NCBI RefSeq assembly: GCF_036013955.1
Contig: NZ_CP107903.1
Span: 4,588,001 to 4,652,000, forward strand
Source of the DNA: Streptomyces sp. NBC_00459
GTDB taxonomy: Bacteria > Actinomycetota > Actinomycetes > Streptomycetales > Streptomycetaceae
Length of the DNA: 64,000 nucleotides
Direction of reading: 5' to 3'
Made by a program: the position numbers and the translations under genes. The notes under the pieces are model-generated. The model was not told where the DNA came from and made no database searches. It worked only from the letters and a program-made list of their open reading frames with translations. Shown here piece after piece: positions 49,809 through 58,313 of this stretch (positions are counted from its first letter, which is position 1; every line of letters begins with the position of its first letter).

Positions 49809-51431
49809 GTGACCGAGAACGAGACCAAGAACCAGAAGAAGGCACCGCTGCCGCTCGGCGCGCTCAGCGGTGTCCTGGCGGGGTTTGCGGCGCTCACGGT
49901 CGCCGAGGCGGTGGCGGGAGCTGTGCGTCCGCAGGCCGGTCCGGTCGTCGCTGTGGGCGGTGCGGCGATCGACCGGACTCCCGCCGCCGTCAAGGACTGG
50001 GCGATCCGGCATTTCGGTTCCGACGACAAGCTGGTTCTCCAGCTCGGGATTCTCGCGGTGCTCGCGCTCTTCGCACTGGCGCTGGGCGCTCTGGCCCTGC
50101 GGTTCCGGCGTACCGGCGCGGCCGGTGTGCTGCTGTTCGGAGTCGTCGGAGCGGTCGCGGCGACCGGCAGACCCGACTCGACCGGCCTCACGGACGCCCT
50201 GCCCTCCGTGACCGGCGCCGCCGCCGGAGCCGTACTGCTGTACGTCCTCGCAGGCCGTCTCGCACCACGGGCCGCCGAGCCCAACACCTCGCCGTCCCGC
50301 GAGGACCGGGAGCCCGGGGAGGACCGTGAACCCGGTGAGGGCTGGGACCGGCGTGGCTTCGTGATCGCGGCGGGCGCCGCGGCGGTGGCATCGGCGGGAG
50401 CCGGTCTGCTCGGCCGTTCGCTGAGCAGTGCGGGCGGTCGGGACGCGGTCGCCTCGCGCCGGAACGTGGTGCTGCCCGCACCGGGTTCTCCGGCCCGGGC
50501 GGTACCCAGGGGCACAGGGCTACGGATCCCGGGGGTGAGCCCCTTCGTCACCCCCAACGGTGACTTCTACCGCGTCGACACCGCCCTGGTCGTGCCCAAG
50601 GTGGACGCCACGAGCTGGCGACTGCGGATCCACGGCGCCGGTGTCGTCCGGCCGGTCACCCTCTCCTTCGACGACCTGCTGAGGCGCAAGCTGGTCGAGC
50701 GGGACATCACGCTCACCTGTGTGTCGAACGAGGTCGGCGGCCCGTACGTCGGCAACGCCCGATGGATCGGCGTACGACTGGCCGATCTGCTGGCCGAGTG
50801 CGGGGTCGAGGCGCCGTCGAAGGGCGGGCCGGCCGACCAGCTGGTGGCCCGTTCCGTCGACGGGATGACGATCGGCAGCCCGGTGGAGGACGTGATGGAC
50901 GGCCGTGACGCTCTCCTCGCCCTGGGCATGAACGGCGAACCGCTGCCCTTCGAGCACGGCTTCCCGGTCCGCATGGTGGTGCCCGGCCTCTACGGCTACG
51001 TCTCGGCCTGCAAGTGGATCAAGGACATCGAGCTCACCACGTTCGACGCCTACGACCCTTACTGGGTGAGACGCGGCTGGGCCCGCAGGGCACCGGTCAA
51101 GACGCAGTGCCGGATCGACACGCCCAGGCCCTTCGCCCGCCCCCGGGCCGGCACGGTCATGGTCGCCGGGGTCGCGTGGGCCCAGCACCGGGGCATCGAC
51201 AGGGTCGAGGTCCGGGTCGACGACGGTCCCTGGCAGGAGGCCCGGCTCGCCGCCGAGGACACCCGTGACACCTGGCGCCAGTGGTCCTTCGCCTGGCAGG
51301 CCACCAAGGGCGGCCACACCCTCACCGCCCGCGCCACCGACCGCACCGGCGCGGTGCAGACCGAGAAACGCGCCCGCACCATCCCCGACGGCGCCGGCGG
51401 ATGGCACTCGGTGGTCGTGACCGCCGACTGA
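49809..51431 (+). CDS. Membrane-anchored sulfite-oxidase-fold molybdopterin oxidoreductase
   Basis: This 540-residue protein has about four membrane helices in residues 15-160 and then a Tat-like WDRRGFVIAAGAAAVASAGAG. The Mo-cofactor domain (about 240-410) has the ligand Cys in ITLTCVSNEVGGPYVGNARWIGVRLADLL and the pattern FEHGFPVRMVVPGLYGYVSACKWIKDIEL. A Mo-co dimerisation domain ends it (HRGIDRVEVRVDDGPWQEARL). It is of the YedY/SorA class. It follows rskA and has its own SigK-like promoter, so it belongs to the regulon. The substrate is unknown, perhaps oxidised methionine or sulfite. Confidence 0.9.
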   Translation: MTENETKNQKKAPLPLGALSGVLAGFAALTVAEAVAGAVRPQAGPVVAVGGAAIDRTPAAVKDWAIRHFGSDDKLVLQLGILAVLALFALALGALALRFRRTGAAGVLLFGVVGAVAATGRPDSTGLTDALPSVTGAAAGAVLLYVLAGRLAPRAAEPNTSPSREDREPGEDREPGEGWDRRGFVIAAGAAAVASAGAGLLGRSLSSAGGRDAVASRRNVVLPAPGSPARAVPRGTGLRIPGVSPFVTPNGDFYRVDTALVVPKVDATSWRLRIHGAGVVRPVTLSFDDLLRRKLVERDITLTCVSNEVGGPYVGNARWIGVRLADLLAECGVEAPSKGGPADQLVARSVDGMTIGSPVEDVMDGRDALLALGMNGEPLPFEHGFPVRMVVPGLYGYVSACKWIKDIELTTFDAYDPYWVRRGWARRAPVKTQCRIDTPRPFARPRAGTVMVAGVAWAQHRGIDRVEVRVDDGPWQEARLAAEDTRDTWRQWSFAWQATKGGHTLTARATDRTGAVQTEKRARTIPDGAGGWHSVVVTAD

Positions 51432-51531
51432 TCCCTGGCTCCTCGCCTCTGAACCCAACCTCAACTCCCTTGTGGACGCGGCTCAGGCTGCACCGAAAAC
51501 AGACAATTAAAACTGATAAAAGGAGAAAAAA

Positions 51532-52200
51532 ATGAACACCCGTACCCGTCGTATCCGTCGCATCGCCGTGACCGTCACCGCCGCGGCCGTCCTGCCGTTG
51601 ACCCTGAGCGCCTGCTCCGACGACAGCGGCGACTCCGCCAGGTCCGACTCCGCGGCGAAGGCGTCCGCGCCGGCCGAGACACCGGCCGACGGCATGACCG
51701 GTTCCGGTGACGCCGCCACGGCCGACCAGCCGTTCGGCTCCGCCTGTTCGTCGGTGCCCGCGAGCGGTGCCGGCTCGTTCGACGGCATGGCCCAGGACCC
51801 GGTGGCCACCGCCGCCTCCAACAACCCCGCGCTGTCCACACTGGTGGCGGCGGTGACGAAGGCCGGCCTCGTCGACACCCTCAACAACGCCCGGAACATC
51901 ACCGTGTTCGCGCCGACCAACGACGCCTTCGCCAAGATCCCGAAGGCGACCCTCGACAAGGTTCTCAACGACAAGGCCCAGCTGACCAAGATCCTCACCT
52001 ACCACGTGGTCGGCCAGAAGCTGGCCCCCAAGGACCTGGAGAAGGGCTCCTTCGACACCCTGGAGACGTCGAAGGTGACCACCTCGGGCTCCGGTGAGTC
52101 CTACACCGTCAACGACTCGGCCAAGGTCGTCTGCGGCAACGTGAAGACCGCCAACGCCAACGTCTACATCATCGACACGGTTCTCATGCCCACCAGCTGA
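51532..52200 (+). CDS. Fasciclin (FAS1) lipoprotein, MPT70/MPT83-like
   Basis: This 222-residue exported protein has lipobox LTLSAC at about residue 24, a Ser/Ala/Asp linker and a single FAS1 domain. The domain contains ALSTLVAAVTKAGLVDTLN, ITVFAPTNDAFAKIPKATLDKVL, LTKILTYHVVGQKL and VVCGNVKTANANVYIIDTVLMP. It corresponds to the MPT83/MPT70 surface proteins, the main SigK targets in Mycobacterium tuberculosis complex. AGGAG precedes the ATG in an A-rich leader. No CCAATCC promoter is visible in the 100-bp upstream gap, so it may be read through from the molybdoenzyme gene or use a diverged promoter. Confidence 0.92.
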   Translation: MNTRTRRIRRIAVTVTAAAVLPLTLSACSDDSGDSARSDSAAKASAPAETPADGMTGSGDAATADQPFGSACSSVPASGAGSFDGMAQDPVATAASNNPALSTLVAAVTKAGLVDTLNNARNITVFAPTNDAFAKIPKATLDKVLNDKAQLTKILTYHVVGQKLAPKDLEKGSFDTLETSKVTTSGSGESYTVNDSAKVVCGNVKTANANVYIIDTVLMPTS

Positions 52201-52214
52201 CGGACTGTCGGATT

Positions 52215-52240
52215 CGGGGCGCCGCTTCGGTGGCGCCCCG
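52215..52240 (+). terminator. Hairpin after the fasciclin gene
   Basis: CGGGGCGCC and GGCGCCCCG form a perfect 9-bp stem around an 8-nt loop, 15 bp after the stop; AGGTTTT follows. Good intrinsic terminator. Confidence 0.8.
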
Positions 52241-52294
52241 AGGTTTTCCCGAGTACCCGCGGCACAGGCCCGGCCGGGGCGGGTCCGACGGATC

Positions 52295-52325
52295 GAATCC
52301 TCCCTCCCTGAAGGGAAGGGGATTC
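52295..52325. other. Isolated hairpin resembling IS200/IS605-type ends
   Basis: GAATCC(TCCC) faces (GGGA)AGGGGATTC across CCTGAA. Hairpins of this GAATCC-CTGAAGGG-GGATTC kind are typical near actinobacterial TnpB-type elements. No transposase gene is present, so at most a relic. Confidence 0.3.
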
Positions 52326-52378
52326 CGGGCGCGGCCCTTCCAGCGGTTCCTGTGCAAGGCGTTCGTCAACGCGTGGAA

Positions 52379-52410
52379 GCGGGCGGGCCGCTGAACTGCG
52401 GCCCGCCCGC
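52379..52410 (-). terminator. Perfect 13-bp hairpin after the alpha/beta hydrolase gene
   Basis: GCGGGCGGGCCGC pairs with GCGGCCCGCCCGC around TGAACT, directly adjoining the leftward stop codon. Confidence 0.75.
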
Positions 52411-53277
52411 TCAGAGCACCGGGAAGCCGCCCGTCCCGTAGCACTCCTCGGGCAGGGGATCCGGGGTGCCCTCGGGGTCGAGGAGGTGGGCGACGAGAGC
52501 CGCGGTGGTGCGGTGCCAGAAGCGGGGGCGGTGCAGCATCGCGTGGTCGCCGCCGCCGATGACGGCCATGCCGGCCCGTGCCGCCGTACCCCGTGCCCGG
52601 CGCACGCAGTCCGCCGAGTCGGCGGGCGAGGTGACGCGGTCACGTTCACCGTGCAGGGCGACGACGTGCCGGCCCGCCGTCTGCTCCACCGGTTCGCCCG
52701 GCGGCCACCAGGGTGCAAGGGCCACGACGCCGCACACCTGGGGATGACCGGCGGCGCGCAGGGCGGCCCGCCCGCCCATGGAGTGGCCGAGCAGCACGGT
52801 CGGCACGGGGCCGGCCAGTGCGGCGAGGTCGTACAGCGCCTCCTGGGTGTCCCGTACGGGGTCCGCGCGCCCGCCGTTCCAGCCGCGGAGGCGGTAGCGG
52901 ACCTGGGCCACCAGGACATCCTCGTTCGGCAGGGCAGCGGTCACCGCCCGTACGACGGGGTCCATCCGCAGCGCGGCGAGCAGCCAGGGCCGGGCGCGTC
53001 GCTCGCTCGTCGCCTGCCCACCGTGCAGCACCAGCACGGCCGCACGGGGACGGATCGGGCTGCGTCGCGGGAGCAGCCTGTTCCCGGGCGACGGAAGAAA
53101 CCCGGTCTCACACCGCTCGTCCTGCTCGTCCCGCCCGCTCTGATCGTCCCGCTCGTCCCGCTCGTCCCGCTCGTCCCGCTCGTCCCGCTCGTCCCGCTCG
53201 TCCCGCTCGTCCCTCTCGTCCCGCTGCACGACGGCACGCCCCCCTGCTCCGGCTGTCACGGCCGCTACGGCCCTCAC
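52411..53277 (-). CDS. Alpha/beta-hydrolase with repeat-encoded charged N-terminus
   Basis: This 288-residue protein ends in an alpha/beta-hydrolase domain. Its motifs are AAVLVLHGGQATS (oxyanion), nucleophile Ser in VLLGHSMGGRAAL, Asp in LHGERDRVTSP and His in IGGGDHAMLHRP. The N-terminal ~60 residues include a (RDE)n tract made by 9-bp DNA repeats. Three in-frame GTG starts are possible (53277, 53259, 53229); the last has GGGGGG upstream. Any of them keeps the charged tract. The substrate is unknown. It lies between the two halves of the SigK locus but has no SigK-like promoter that I can see. Confidence 0.82.
   Translation of the reverse strand: MRAVAAVTAGAGGRAVVQRDERDERDERDERDERDERDERDERDDQSGRDEQDERCETGFLPSPGNRLLPRRSPIRPRAAVLVLHGGQATSERRARPWLLAALRMDPVVRAVTAALPNEDVLVAQVRYRLRGWNGGRADPVRDTQEALYDLAALAGPVPTVLLGHSMGGRAALRAAGHPQVCGVVALAPWWPPGEPVEQTAGRHVVALHGERDRVTSPADSADCVRRARGTAARAGMAVIGGGDHAMLHRPRFWHRTTAALVAHLLDPEGTPDPLPEECYGTGGFPVL
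53152..53223. repeat. Eight tandem 9-bp units inside the hydrolase gene
   Basis: CTCGTCCCG is repeated eight times (one unit ends in T), encoding Arg-Asp-Glu repeats on the reverse strand. The unit length keeps the frame, so copy-number change would alter tract length without disrupting the gene. Confidence 0.93.
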
Positions 53278-53370
53278 GTCCCGCGTCGTGCGGGCCGCGG
53301 AGGTGATCCTCCCCCGACCCGCCTCGACCTGACCTGCCCCGTCCCGTCATGACGCGTCATGACCAGTCCG

Positions 53371-54201
53371 TCACGTCGTCCCCGGGCCGCTCCGTCGCGG
53401 CGGGCGCGGGAGGAAGCCGCTCGTGCGGGCCTTGTACTCGGCGTACCCGGGCCGGTCGGCCATGTGGCGTTCCAGCAGCCTCTTTCCGCTTCCCCGGGTC
53501 AGCAGGAGGCTCATCACCACCGGCGATACGACGGACACGGCGGCCCCCGCCGGGGAGTCGCAGACGATCAGGAACAGGCCCCACCAGACGCAGAAGTCCC
53601 CGAAGTAGTTGGGGTGCCGGGTCCATGCCCACAGCCCGCGGTCCATGATCCGGCCCCGGTTGGCGGAATCGGCCCGGAAGCGGGCCAGTTGGGCGTCCCC
53701 CACCGCCTCGAAGCCGATCCCGACCGCCCACAGCGCGCTGCCGGCCCAGGCGAGGGCCGACGGGGGGCCGGGCACGTACTGCGCGGCCTGCACGGGCAGG
53801 GACACCAGCCAGACGAGCGCGCCCTGGAGGAGGTAGACCATGCGCAGCGCGTACGCGTTCCGGCTGCCCGGCGCTCTGGCCAGCATCTTCTCGTAGCGCG
53901 GGTCCTCGCCGTGACCCCGGCCCCGGCGGGCGATGTGGACCGCGAGCCGCAGCCCCCAGATCGCCGTCAGCGAGGTCACCAGCAGCCGTCGTACGAGGTC
54001 GCCCTCACCGGCGGAGGCCGCGAAGGTCACGACGGCCACCGCCGCGAAGCCGGTCCCCCAGGCGACGTCGACGATCCGGTGCACGCCCATGCGCACCGCG
54101 ACGGCGAAGGTGACCAGCATGACCGCGAGGGCCGCGGCGGCGGACCAGGCCAGGTTGAACGCGAACGCGTGCCACGGGAAGTCGCTCATGGTGGTGTTCA
54201 T
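53371..54201 (-). CDS. DUF1295 membrane protein (steroid-5-alpha-reductase-like)
   Basis: This 276-residue integral membrane protein has 6-7 helices. The family signature is RGLWAWTRHPNYFGDFCVWWG with Tyr/His cofactor-binding residues, followed by GSGKRLLERHMADRPGYAEYKARTSGFLP. The orthologue in Mycobacterium tuberculosis would be Rv0446c, next to the CFA synthase of the SigK locus. It probably reduces the methylene group formed by the CFA-like methyltransferase, as in 10-methyl branched fatty acid synthesis. It overlaps the CFA gene by 4 bp. Confidence 0.88.
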   Translation of the reverse strand: MNTTMSDFPWHAFAFNLAWSAAAALAVMLVTFAVAVRMGVHRIVDVAWGTGFAAVAVVTFAASAGEGDLVRRLLVTSLTAIWGLRLAVHIARRGRGHGEDPRYEKMLARAPGSRNAYALRMVYLLQGALVWLVSLPVQAAQYVPGPPSALAWAGSALWAVGIGFEAVGDAQLARFRADSANRGRIMDRGLWAWTRHPNYFGDFCVWWGLFLIVCDSPAGAAVSVVSPVVMSLLLTRGSGKRLLERHMADRPGYAEYKARTSGFLPRPPRRSGPGTT

Positions 54202-55562
54202 CGGCCGGGGTTCTCCTTGGTGAACAGGTACTGCTGCACGTCGAGGTAGCCGGCCCGGAAGCCGGCCTCGGAGTAGGCCAGGTAGAAGGTCCACAGCCTG
54301 TGGAAGACCTCGTCGAAACCGAGGGCCACGACGTCGTCGGCGCGCTCGGTGAACCGCTCGCGCCACAGCCTCAGCGTCTCGGCGTAGTGGGCGCCGAAGG
54401 CGTCCCGGCGGGCGAGGCGCAGCCCGGTGTGGTCGCGGGCGGTCTCCTCGATCGCCCGGGTGGACGGGATGAGGCCGCCGGGGAAGACGTACTTGTGGAT
54501 CCAGGTGAAGGTGTCCCGGCTCGCGAGCATCCGGTCGTGCGGCATGGTGATGGCCTGCAGCGCCACTCGGCCGCCGGGGGCCAGCCGCTGGTCAAGGGCG
54601 CGGAAGTACACCGGCCAGAACTCCGCGCCGACCGCCTCGATCATCTCCACGCTGACGACGGCGTCGTACTCCCCGCACGCCTCGCGGTAGTCGCACAGCT
54701 CGATGGAGACCCGCTCGTCGAGACCGGCCGCGCTCACCCGCTGCCGGGCCAGGGCCCGCTGTTCCCGGGAGAGGGTGAGCGAGGTGACGCGGGCACCGCG
54801 GGCGGCGGCGCGCAGGGCCAGTTCGCCCCAGCCGGTGCCGATCTCCAGCAGCCGGGTGCCCTCGCCGACGTCGGCCAGGTCGAGCAGCCGGTCGATCTTG
54901 CGTTGCTGGGCCGCGGCGAGCCGGTCCCAGCTCGCGGGGAATCCCCGGAACACGGCGGAGGAGTAGGTGAGGGTGTCGTCGAGGAAGAGGGCGAACAGGT
55001 CGTTGGACAGGTCGTAGTGGCGGCTGATGTTGGCGCGGGAGCCGTCGGGCGTGTTGCGCTCGTCGTGCGGGTGGCGCGGCGCCCACAGGCCGCGCAGCCG
55101 TTGCAGCGGAGCCGGAATCAGCTCGGCGGCGTGCCCGGCGAGCACGGTGAGGACGGCCACCAGGTCGGGGGCGTCCCACTCGCCGGCCATGTAGGACTCC
55201 CCGAAGCCGACCAGGCCGTGGGTGCCGACCCGGGCGTGGAAGGCGGCCGGGTCGCGCACCTCGATCAACGGCCCGCCCAGCCCCACGTCCCCGTCACCGG
55301 CGAACCGGGCCCGCAACGGCAGCCGGCCGAGGGCCCGCCGGACGAGGCCCTCGGTCACGGCCGTACGGGCCCGGGACGCGGCCGGTACGGCGACGATGTC
55401 GGGCCAGAGGGTGGGGTCCGCGGAGGTGGTGTGGCCAGGGGTGGGACCGACCGGGCCGCGGTGGCCACGCGAGGGCCCGGCCGGGGTGCCGTGCCCTTGG
55501 GTGGCAGCCTGTTCCGCGGGGGTGGTGCGGCCGTCGGGGGTGTTGGGTTCTGCTGTCCTCAT
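54198..55562 (-). CDS. Cyclopropane-fatty-acid synthase-like methyltransferase (UfaA1-like)
   Basis: This 454-residue SAM-dependent enzyme has the CFA/mycolic acid cyclopropane synthase pattern: FGESYMAGEWDAPDLVAVL, NISRHYDLSNDLFALFLDDTLTYSSAVF, SAM site LLEIGTGWGELALRAAARGA, VSVEMIEAVGAEFWPVYF and WIHKYVFPGG. The N-terminal ~45 residues are disordered and rich in Gly, Pro and Thr. It should add methyl or methylene groups to unsaturated phospholipid acyl chains. In mycobacteria the equivalent gene is Rv0447c. It is overlapped with both neighbours, so it is in one operon. Confidence 0.92.
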   Translation of the reverse strand: MRTAEPNTPDGRTTPAEQAATQGHGTPAGPSRGHRGPVGPTPGHTTSADPTLWPDIVAVPAASRARTAVTEGLVRRALGRLPLRARFAGDGDVGLGGPLIEVRDPAAFHARVGTHGLVGFGESYMAGEWDAPDLVAVLTVLAGHAAELIPAPLQRLRGLWAPRHPHDERNTPDGSRANISRHYDLSNDLFALFLDDTLTYSSAVFRGFPASWDRLAAAQQRKIDRLLDLADVGEGTRLLEIGTGWGELALRAAARGARVTSLTLSREQRALARQRVSAAGLDERVSIELCDYREACGEYDAVVSVEMIEAVGAEFWPVYFRALDQRLAPGGRVALQAITMPHDRMLASRDTFTWIHKYVFPGGLIPSTRAIEETARDHTGLRLARRDAFGAHYAETLRLWRERFTERADDVVALGFDEVFHRLWTFYLAYSEAGFRAGYLDVQQYLFTKENPGR

Positions 55563-56290
55563 GTCGTTTTCTCCGGGGTGGGGTGTCCGGGGCGGGGCTG
55601 GACGGGCAGTCCCCGCAGGTAGAGGCGGATGCCGTGGAAGCGGATGGCGGCCGAGACGGCGAGGGTGGACCAGGGGTGGCGCAGTGCCAGGCGCAGCAGG
55701 GACGCCGTGCTCACCGGGCGCCGGGTGCCTCGGACGGTCGCGGTGAAGGCCCGGCCGCCCTCGCGGTCCAGGTGCACGGTGAGGTCGAGGCGCTGTCCGG
55801 GCAGCGGCACCCGCATGCGGTAACCGCCGTCGACGGGGAAGAACGGCGACACGTAGAACTTCTTCTCGGCGCGCGCGGTCGCGGACTCGTCCGGGAGGAG
55901 CAGGTAGCAGTGGCGCCCGCCGTACGTGTTGTGCACCTCCGCGACCACGCAGCGCGGTTCCCCGTCGGGGCCGTGGCACCAGTAGAGGGTGAGCGGGTTG
56001 AACACGTACCCGAGCACCCGCGCGTGGGTGAGCATCACCACCCGGCCGCCGTCCAGGTGTACGCCGTGACCGGCGAGGAAGTCGTCCAGGCCGGCCCGGA
56101 CGGAGGGCAGCTCGCCGGTGAAGTGGTCGCGCTGGTCGAAACGGGCCAACGGCCTCAGTGGGAGCGGCAGTCGGGGCGGGTGGTCGGGGTCGACGAGCCA
56201 CATGTACGTGCGGTGGCGCAGCGCGTACCGGCGGGGAGTCGTCCGTATGTGGCTGATCTCGCAGGCGTAGAGGGCCGGTTCGGCGTTCAC
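55559..56290 (-). CDS. DUF1365 protein
   Basis: This 243-residue protein matches the DUF1365 family: ALYACEISHIRTTPRRYALRHRTYMWLVD, VLGYVFNPLTLYWCHGPDG, VAEVHNTYGGRHCYLL and EKKFYVSPFFPVDGGYRMRV. The biochemical role is unknown, but it nearly always accompanies CFA-synthase-like and amine-oxidase-like genes. GTG start; overlaps both neighbours by 4 bp. Confidence 0.9.
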   Translation of the reverse strand: MNAEPALYACEISHIRTTPRRYALRHRTYMWLVDPDHPPRLPLPLRPLARFDQRDHFTGELPSVRAGLDDFLAGHGVHLDGGRVVMLTHARVLGYVFNPLTLYWCHGPDGEPRCVVAEVHNTYGGRHCYLLLPDESATARAEKKFYVSPFFPVDGGYRMRVPLPGQRLDLTVHLDREGGRAFTATVRGTRRPVSTASLLRLALRHPWSTLAVSAAIRFHGIRLYLRGLPVQPRPGHPTPEKTT

Positions 56291-57618
56291 CAGCGCACCC
56301 CCAGGGCCGCCGCCGCCTCGACGCCTGAGCGGCAGCCGTCCTCGTGGAACCCCCAGCCGTGATAGGCGCCCGCGAACACGCAGACGTCAGTGGCCAGTTC
56401 GGGCAGGCGCTGCTGCGCGGCCACCGACTCGGGGGTGTAGACGGGGTGTTCGTAGACCATGCGGGCCAGCACCCGGCCGGGATCCACGCGTTCCTCGCCG
56501 CCCAGGGTGACCACGAACGTCTCGGTGGCGTCGAGGCGTTGGAGCCGGTTCATGTCGTAGCTGACCCGCACCCGGCCCTCGTCGGCCGCGCAGGACGGCA
56601 TCAGGTAGTTCCAGGAGGCGCGGGCGCCGCGGGCGCGTGGCAGCAGCCGGGTGTCGGTGTGCAGGAGAGTGGTGTTGCGGGAGTAGCGGAACGCGCCCAG
56701 CACCTCCCGCTCCCGCTCGCTCGCGTCGGCCAGCAGCCGCAGCGCCTGGTCCGGGTGGACCGCGATCACGACGGCGTCGTACGACTCGGTGGTGCCGTCC
56801 CCGGCCGTCACGTCGACGCCGTCCGCGTGGCGTCGTACGGCGCGTACGGGCGTGCCGGTGCGGACGTCGCCGAGTTGCTTGGCGATCAGGTCGACGTACG
56901 TGCCCGAGCCGCCGGTGACCGTGCGCCACACCGGGGAGCCGCCCACCGACAGCAGCCCGTGGTGCTCCAGGAAGCGGAACAGGTAGGCGGCCGGGTAGCA
57001 CTGGGCGGTGACGGCGTCGCAGGACCACACGGCCGACACCAGCGGCGTCATGAAGTGGCTGCGGAAGTAGGCGGAGTAGCCCTCCCGGTCCAGGAACTCC
57101 CCGAGCGTGAGCGCCTGTCGGTCCCGTTGGCCCTGTTCACCGCCCTCGGCCAGCAGGCGGCGGGCCGCACGGTGGAAGGCGGGCACCTCGGCCAGCAGGC
57201 GCAGATAGGGGCCCCGCAGGAGGTTGCGGGGCTGGGCGAGCACTCCGGCCGGGCCGCGGGCGCCCGCGTACTCCAGGCCGCACCCCTCGCACCGCACCGA
57301 CATGCTCATCTCCGACTCCTGCGTGGGCACGCCGAGCTCGTCGAACAGCCGGAGCAGCTGCGGGTAGGTGCGCCGGTTGTGCACGATGAACCCGGAGTCG
57401 ACGCGGTGCACCCGTCCGTCGTACGGCGACGTCAGCTCGTGGGTGTGCGCGTGTCCGCCGAGCCGGTCGTCCGCCTCGTACAGAGTGACGTGACCGGCAC
57501 CGCCCAGGACGTACGCGGCGGTCAGCCCCGCCACCCCGGCACCCACCACGGCCGTACGCCGCCCCTGCCGCACCGTCCGCTCCGGGCCGTACGGCCCCTC
57601 CGCCGTCGTCCGTTCCAT
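56287..57618 (-). CDS. FAD-dependent amine-oxidase-like protein, first gene of the lipid operon
   Basis: This 443-residue flavoprotein has VVGAGVAGLTAAYVLGGAGHVTLYEADDRLGGHAHTH at its N-terminus, a second FAD segment VDSGFIVHNRRTYPQL and the C-terminal FAGAYHGWGFHEDGCRSGVEAA. It is the NAD/FAD oxidoreductase found with DUF1365 and CFA synthase (Rv0449c type). It probably takes part in fatty-acyl modification. The start at 57618 has GGAG upstream; the longer open frame runs back over the promoter. A SigK-type promoter lies 46 bp upstream. Confidence 0.9.
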   Translation of the reverse strand: MERTTAEGPYGPERTVRQGRRTAVVGAGVAGLTAAYVLGGAGHVTLYEADDRLGGHAHTHELTSPYDGRVHRVDSGFIVHNRRTYPQLLRLFDELGVPTQESEMSMSVRCEGCGLEYAGARGPAGVLAQPRNLLRGPYLRLLAEVPAFHRAARRLLAEGGEQGQRDRQALTLGEFLDREGYSAYFRSHFMTPLVSAVWSCDAVTAQCYPAAYLFRFLEHHGLLSVGGSPVWRTVTGGSGTYVDLIAKQLGDVRTGTPVRAVRRHADGVDVTAGDGTTESYDAVVIAVHPDQALRLLADASEREREVLGAFRYSRNTTLLHTDTRLLPRARGARASWNYLMPSCAADEGRVRVSYDMNRLQRLDATETFVVTLGGEERVDPGRVLARMVYEHPVYTPESVAAQQRLPELATDVCVFAGAYHGWGFHEDGCRSGVEAAAALGVRW

Positions 57619-57663
57619 CGCGTCTCCTCCCGCCCGGTCCCGCCCTGTCGTCAGGGATCTCCG

Positions 57664-57695
57664 CGTAATCCGGATCAGGTCGGGCGGCGGATTGG
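57664..57695 (-). promoter_or_regulatory. Probable SigK-type promoter of the amine oxidase-CFA operon
   Basis: On the reverse strand CCAATCC, 19 bp, then ATTACG. Identical core and spacing to the sigK promoter at 48222-48253. Confidence 0.75.
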
Positions 57696-57745
57696 CCGGG
57701 CGGCGAATCAACCTGTGGAGACGTGTGGGGTGCGAGGCCGAACGC

Positions 57746-57781
57746 AGGAGGGCGCACCGGCCGGAGCCGGTGCACCCTCCT
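57746..57781 (-). terminator. Long hairpin after the I36 inhibitor gene
   Basis: 16-bp stem with one mismatch (AGGAGGGCGCACCGGC facing GCCGGTGCACCCTCCT) around CGGA, 28 bp past the leftward stop. Confidence 0.8.
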
Positions 57782-57809
57782 CGCGCGACCCGGTACGGGC
57801 CGGTGGGGA

Positions 57810-58232
57810 TCAGGTGTTGTTGCCGCAGGTGTTGACCCACTTGTGGGAGGCCGCGTTGTCGTGGACGGCCTTGCCCTTGCCGTCGGCGTTGCCGGCGGTC
57901 CAGTTGAAGGTGTGGCTGTTGTTGCGCAGATTCCAGTCGTGCCCCTGCCCGAGGCAGGCGTAGGCGCTGGTGTAGTTCTCGTTGTAGTAGATGTTCACCT
58001 GCGCGAAGGAACTGCCGGTGCCCCGGTTCGAGACCCAGTCGAGCTTGTTCTGGATCGTTTCCGGCCAGTCCTTGTCGTTACCCGCGTTGCGGTAGGTCGT
58101 CCCGTTGTCGTCGGCGTAGGCACAGAACTCGCCGGAGTTGCAGCCTCCGTCGGCCTGGGCGATGCCGGGCGTGGCCAGGAGCGCTGTGGCGGCCATGGCC
58201 GCTCCAACCAGGACGGTACGAAACTTGCTCAT
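57810..58232 (-). CDS. Secreted peptidase inhibitor I36-like protein
   Basis: This 140-residue exported protein has a signal peptide of about 27 residues ending IAQADG. The mature part reads CNSGEFCAYADDNGTTYRNAGNDKDWPETIQNKLDWVSNRGTGSSFAQVNIYYNENY and has four Cys. It matches the I36 family of small beta-gamma-crystallin-like metalloprotease inhibitors of Streptomyces. It is preceded on the same strand by a membrane-anchored protein gene 81 bp away. Confidence 0.85.
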   Translation of the reverse strand: MSKFRTVLVGAAMAATALLATPGIAQADGGCNSGEFCAYADDNGTTYRNAGNDKDWPETIQNKLDWVSNRGTGSSFAQVNIYYNENYTSAYACLGQGHDWNLRNNSHTFNWTAGNADGKGKAVHDNAASHKWVNTCGNNT

Positions 58233-58313
58233 GCTCTTTCGGTCCTTTGATCGTCGGTGAGTGATGTCGGTGAATTGGTTGATGCGCCGGGTTCGTCGTG
58301 CTGTTACGCGGTG

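Noticed and set aside
52321..52394. Short frame FQRFLCKAFVNAWKRAGR before a stop
   Set aside because: Too short and lacking a start; at most part of a mobile-element relic near the hairpin at 52295.
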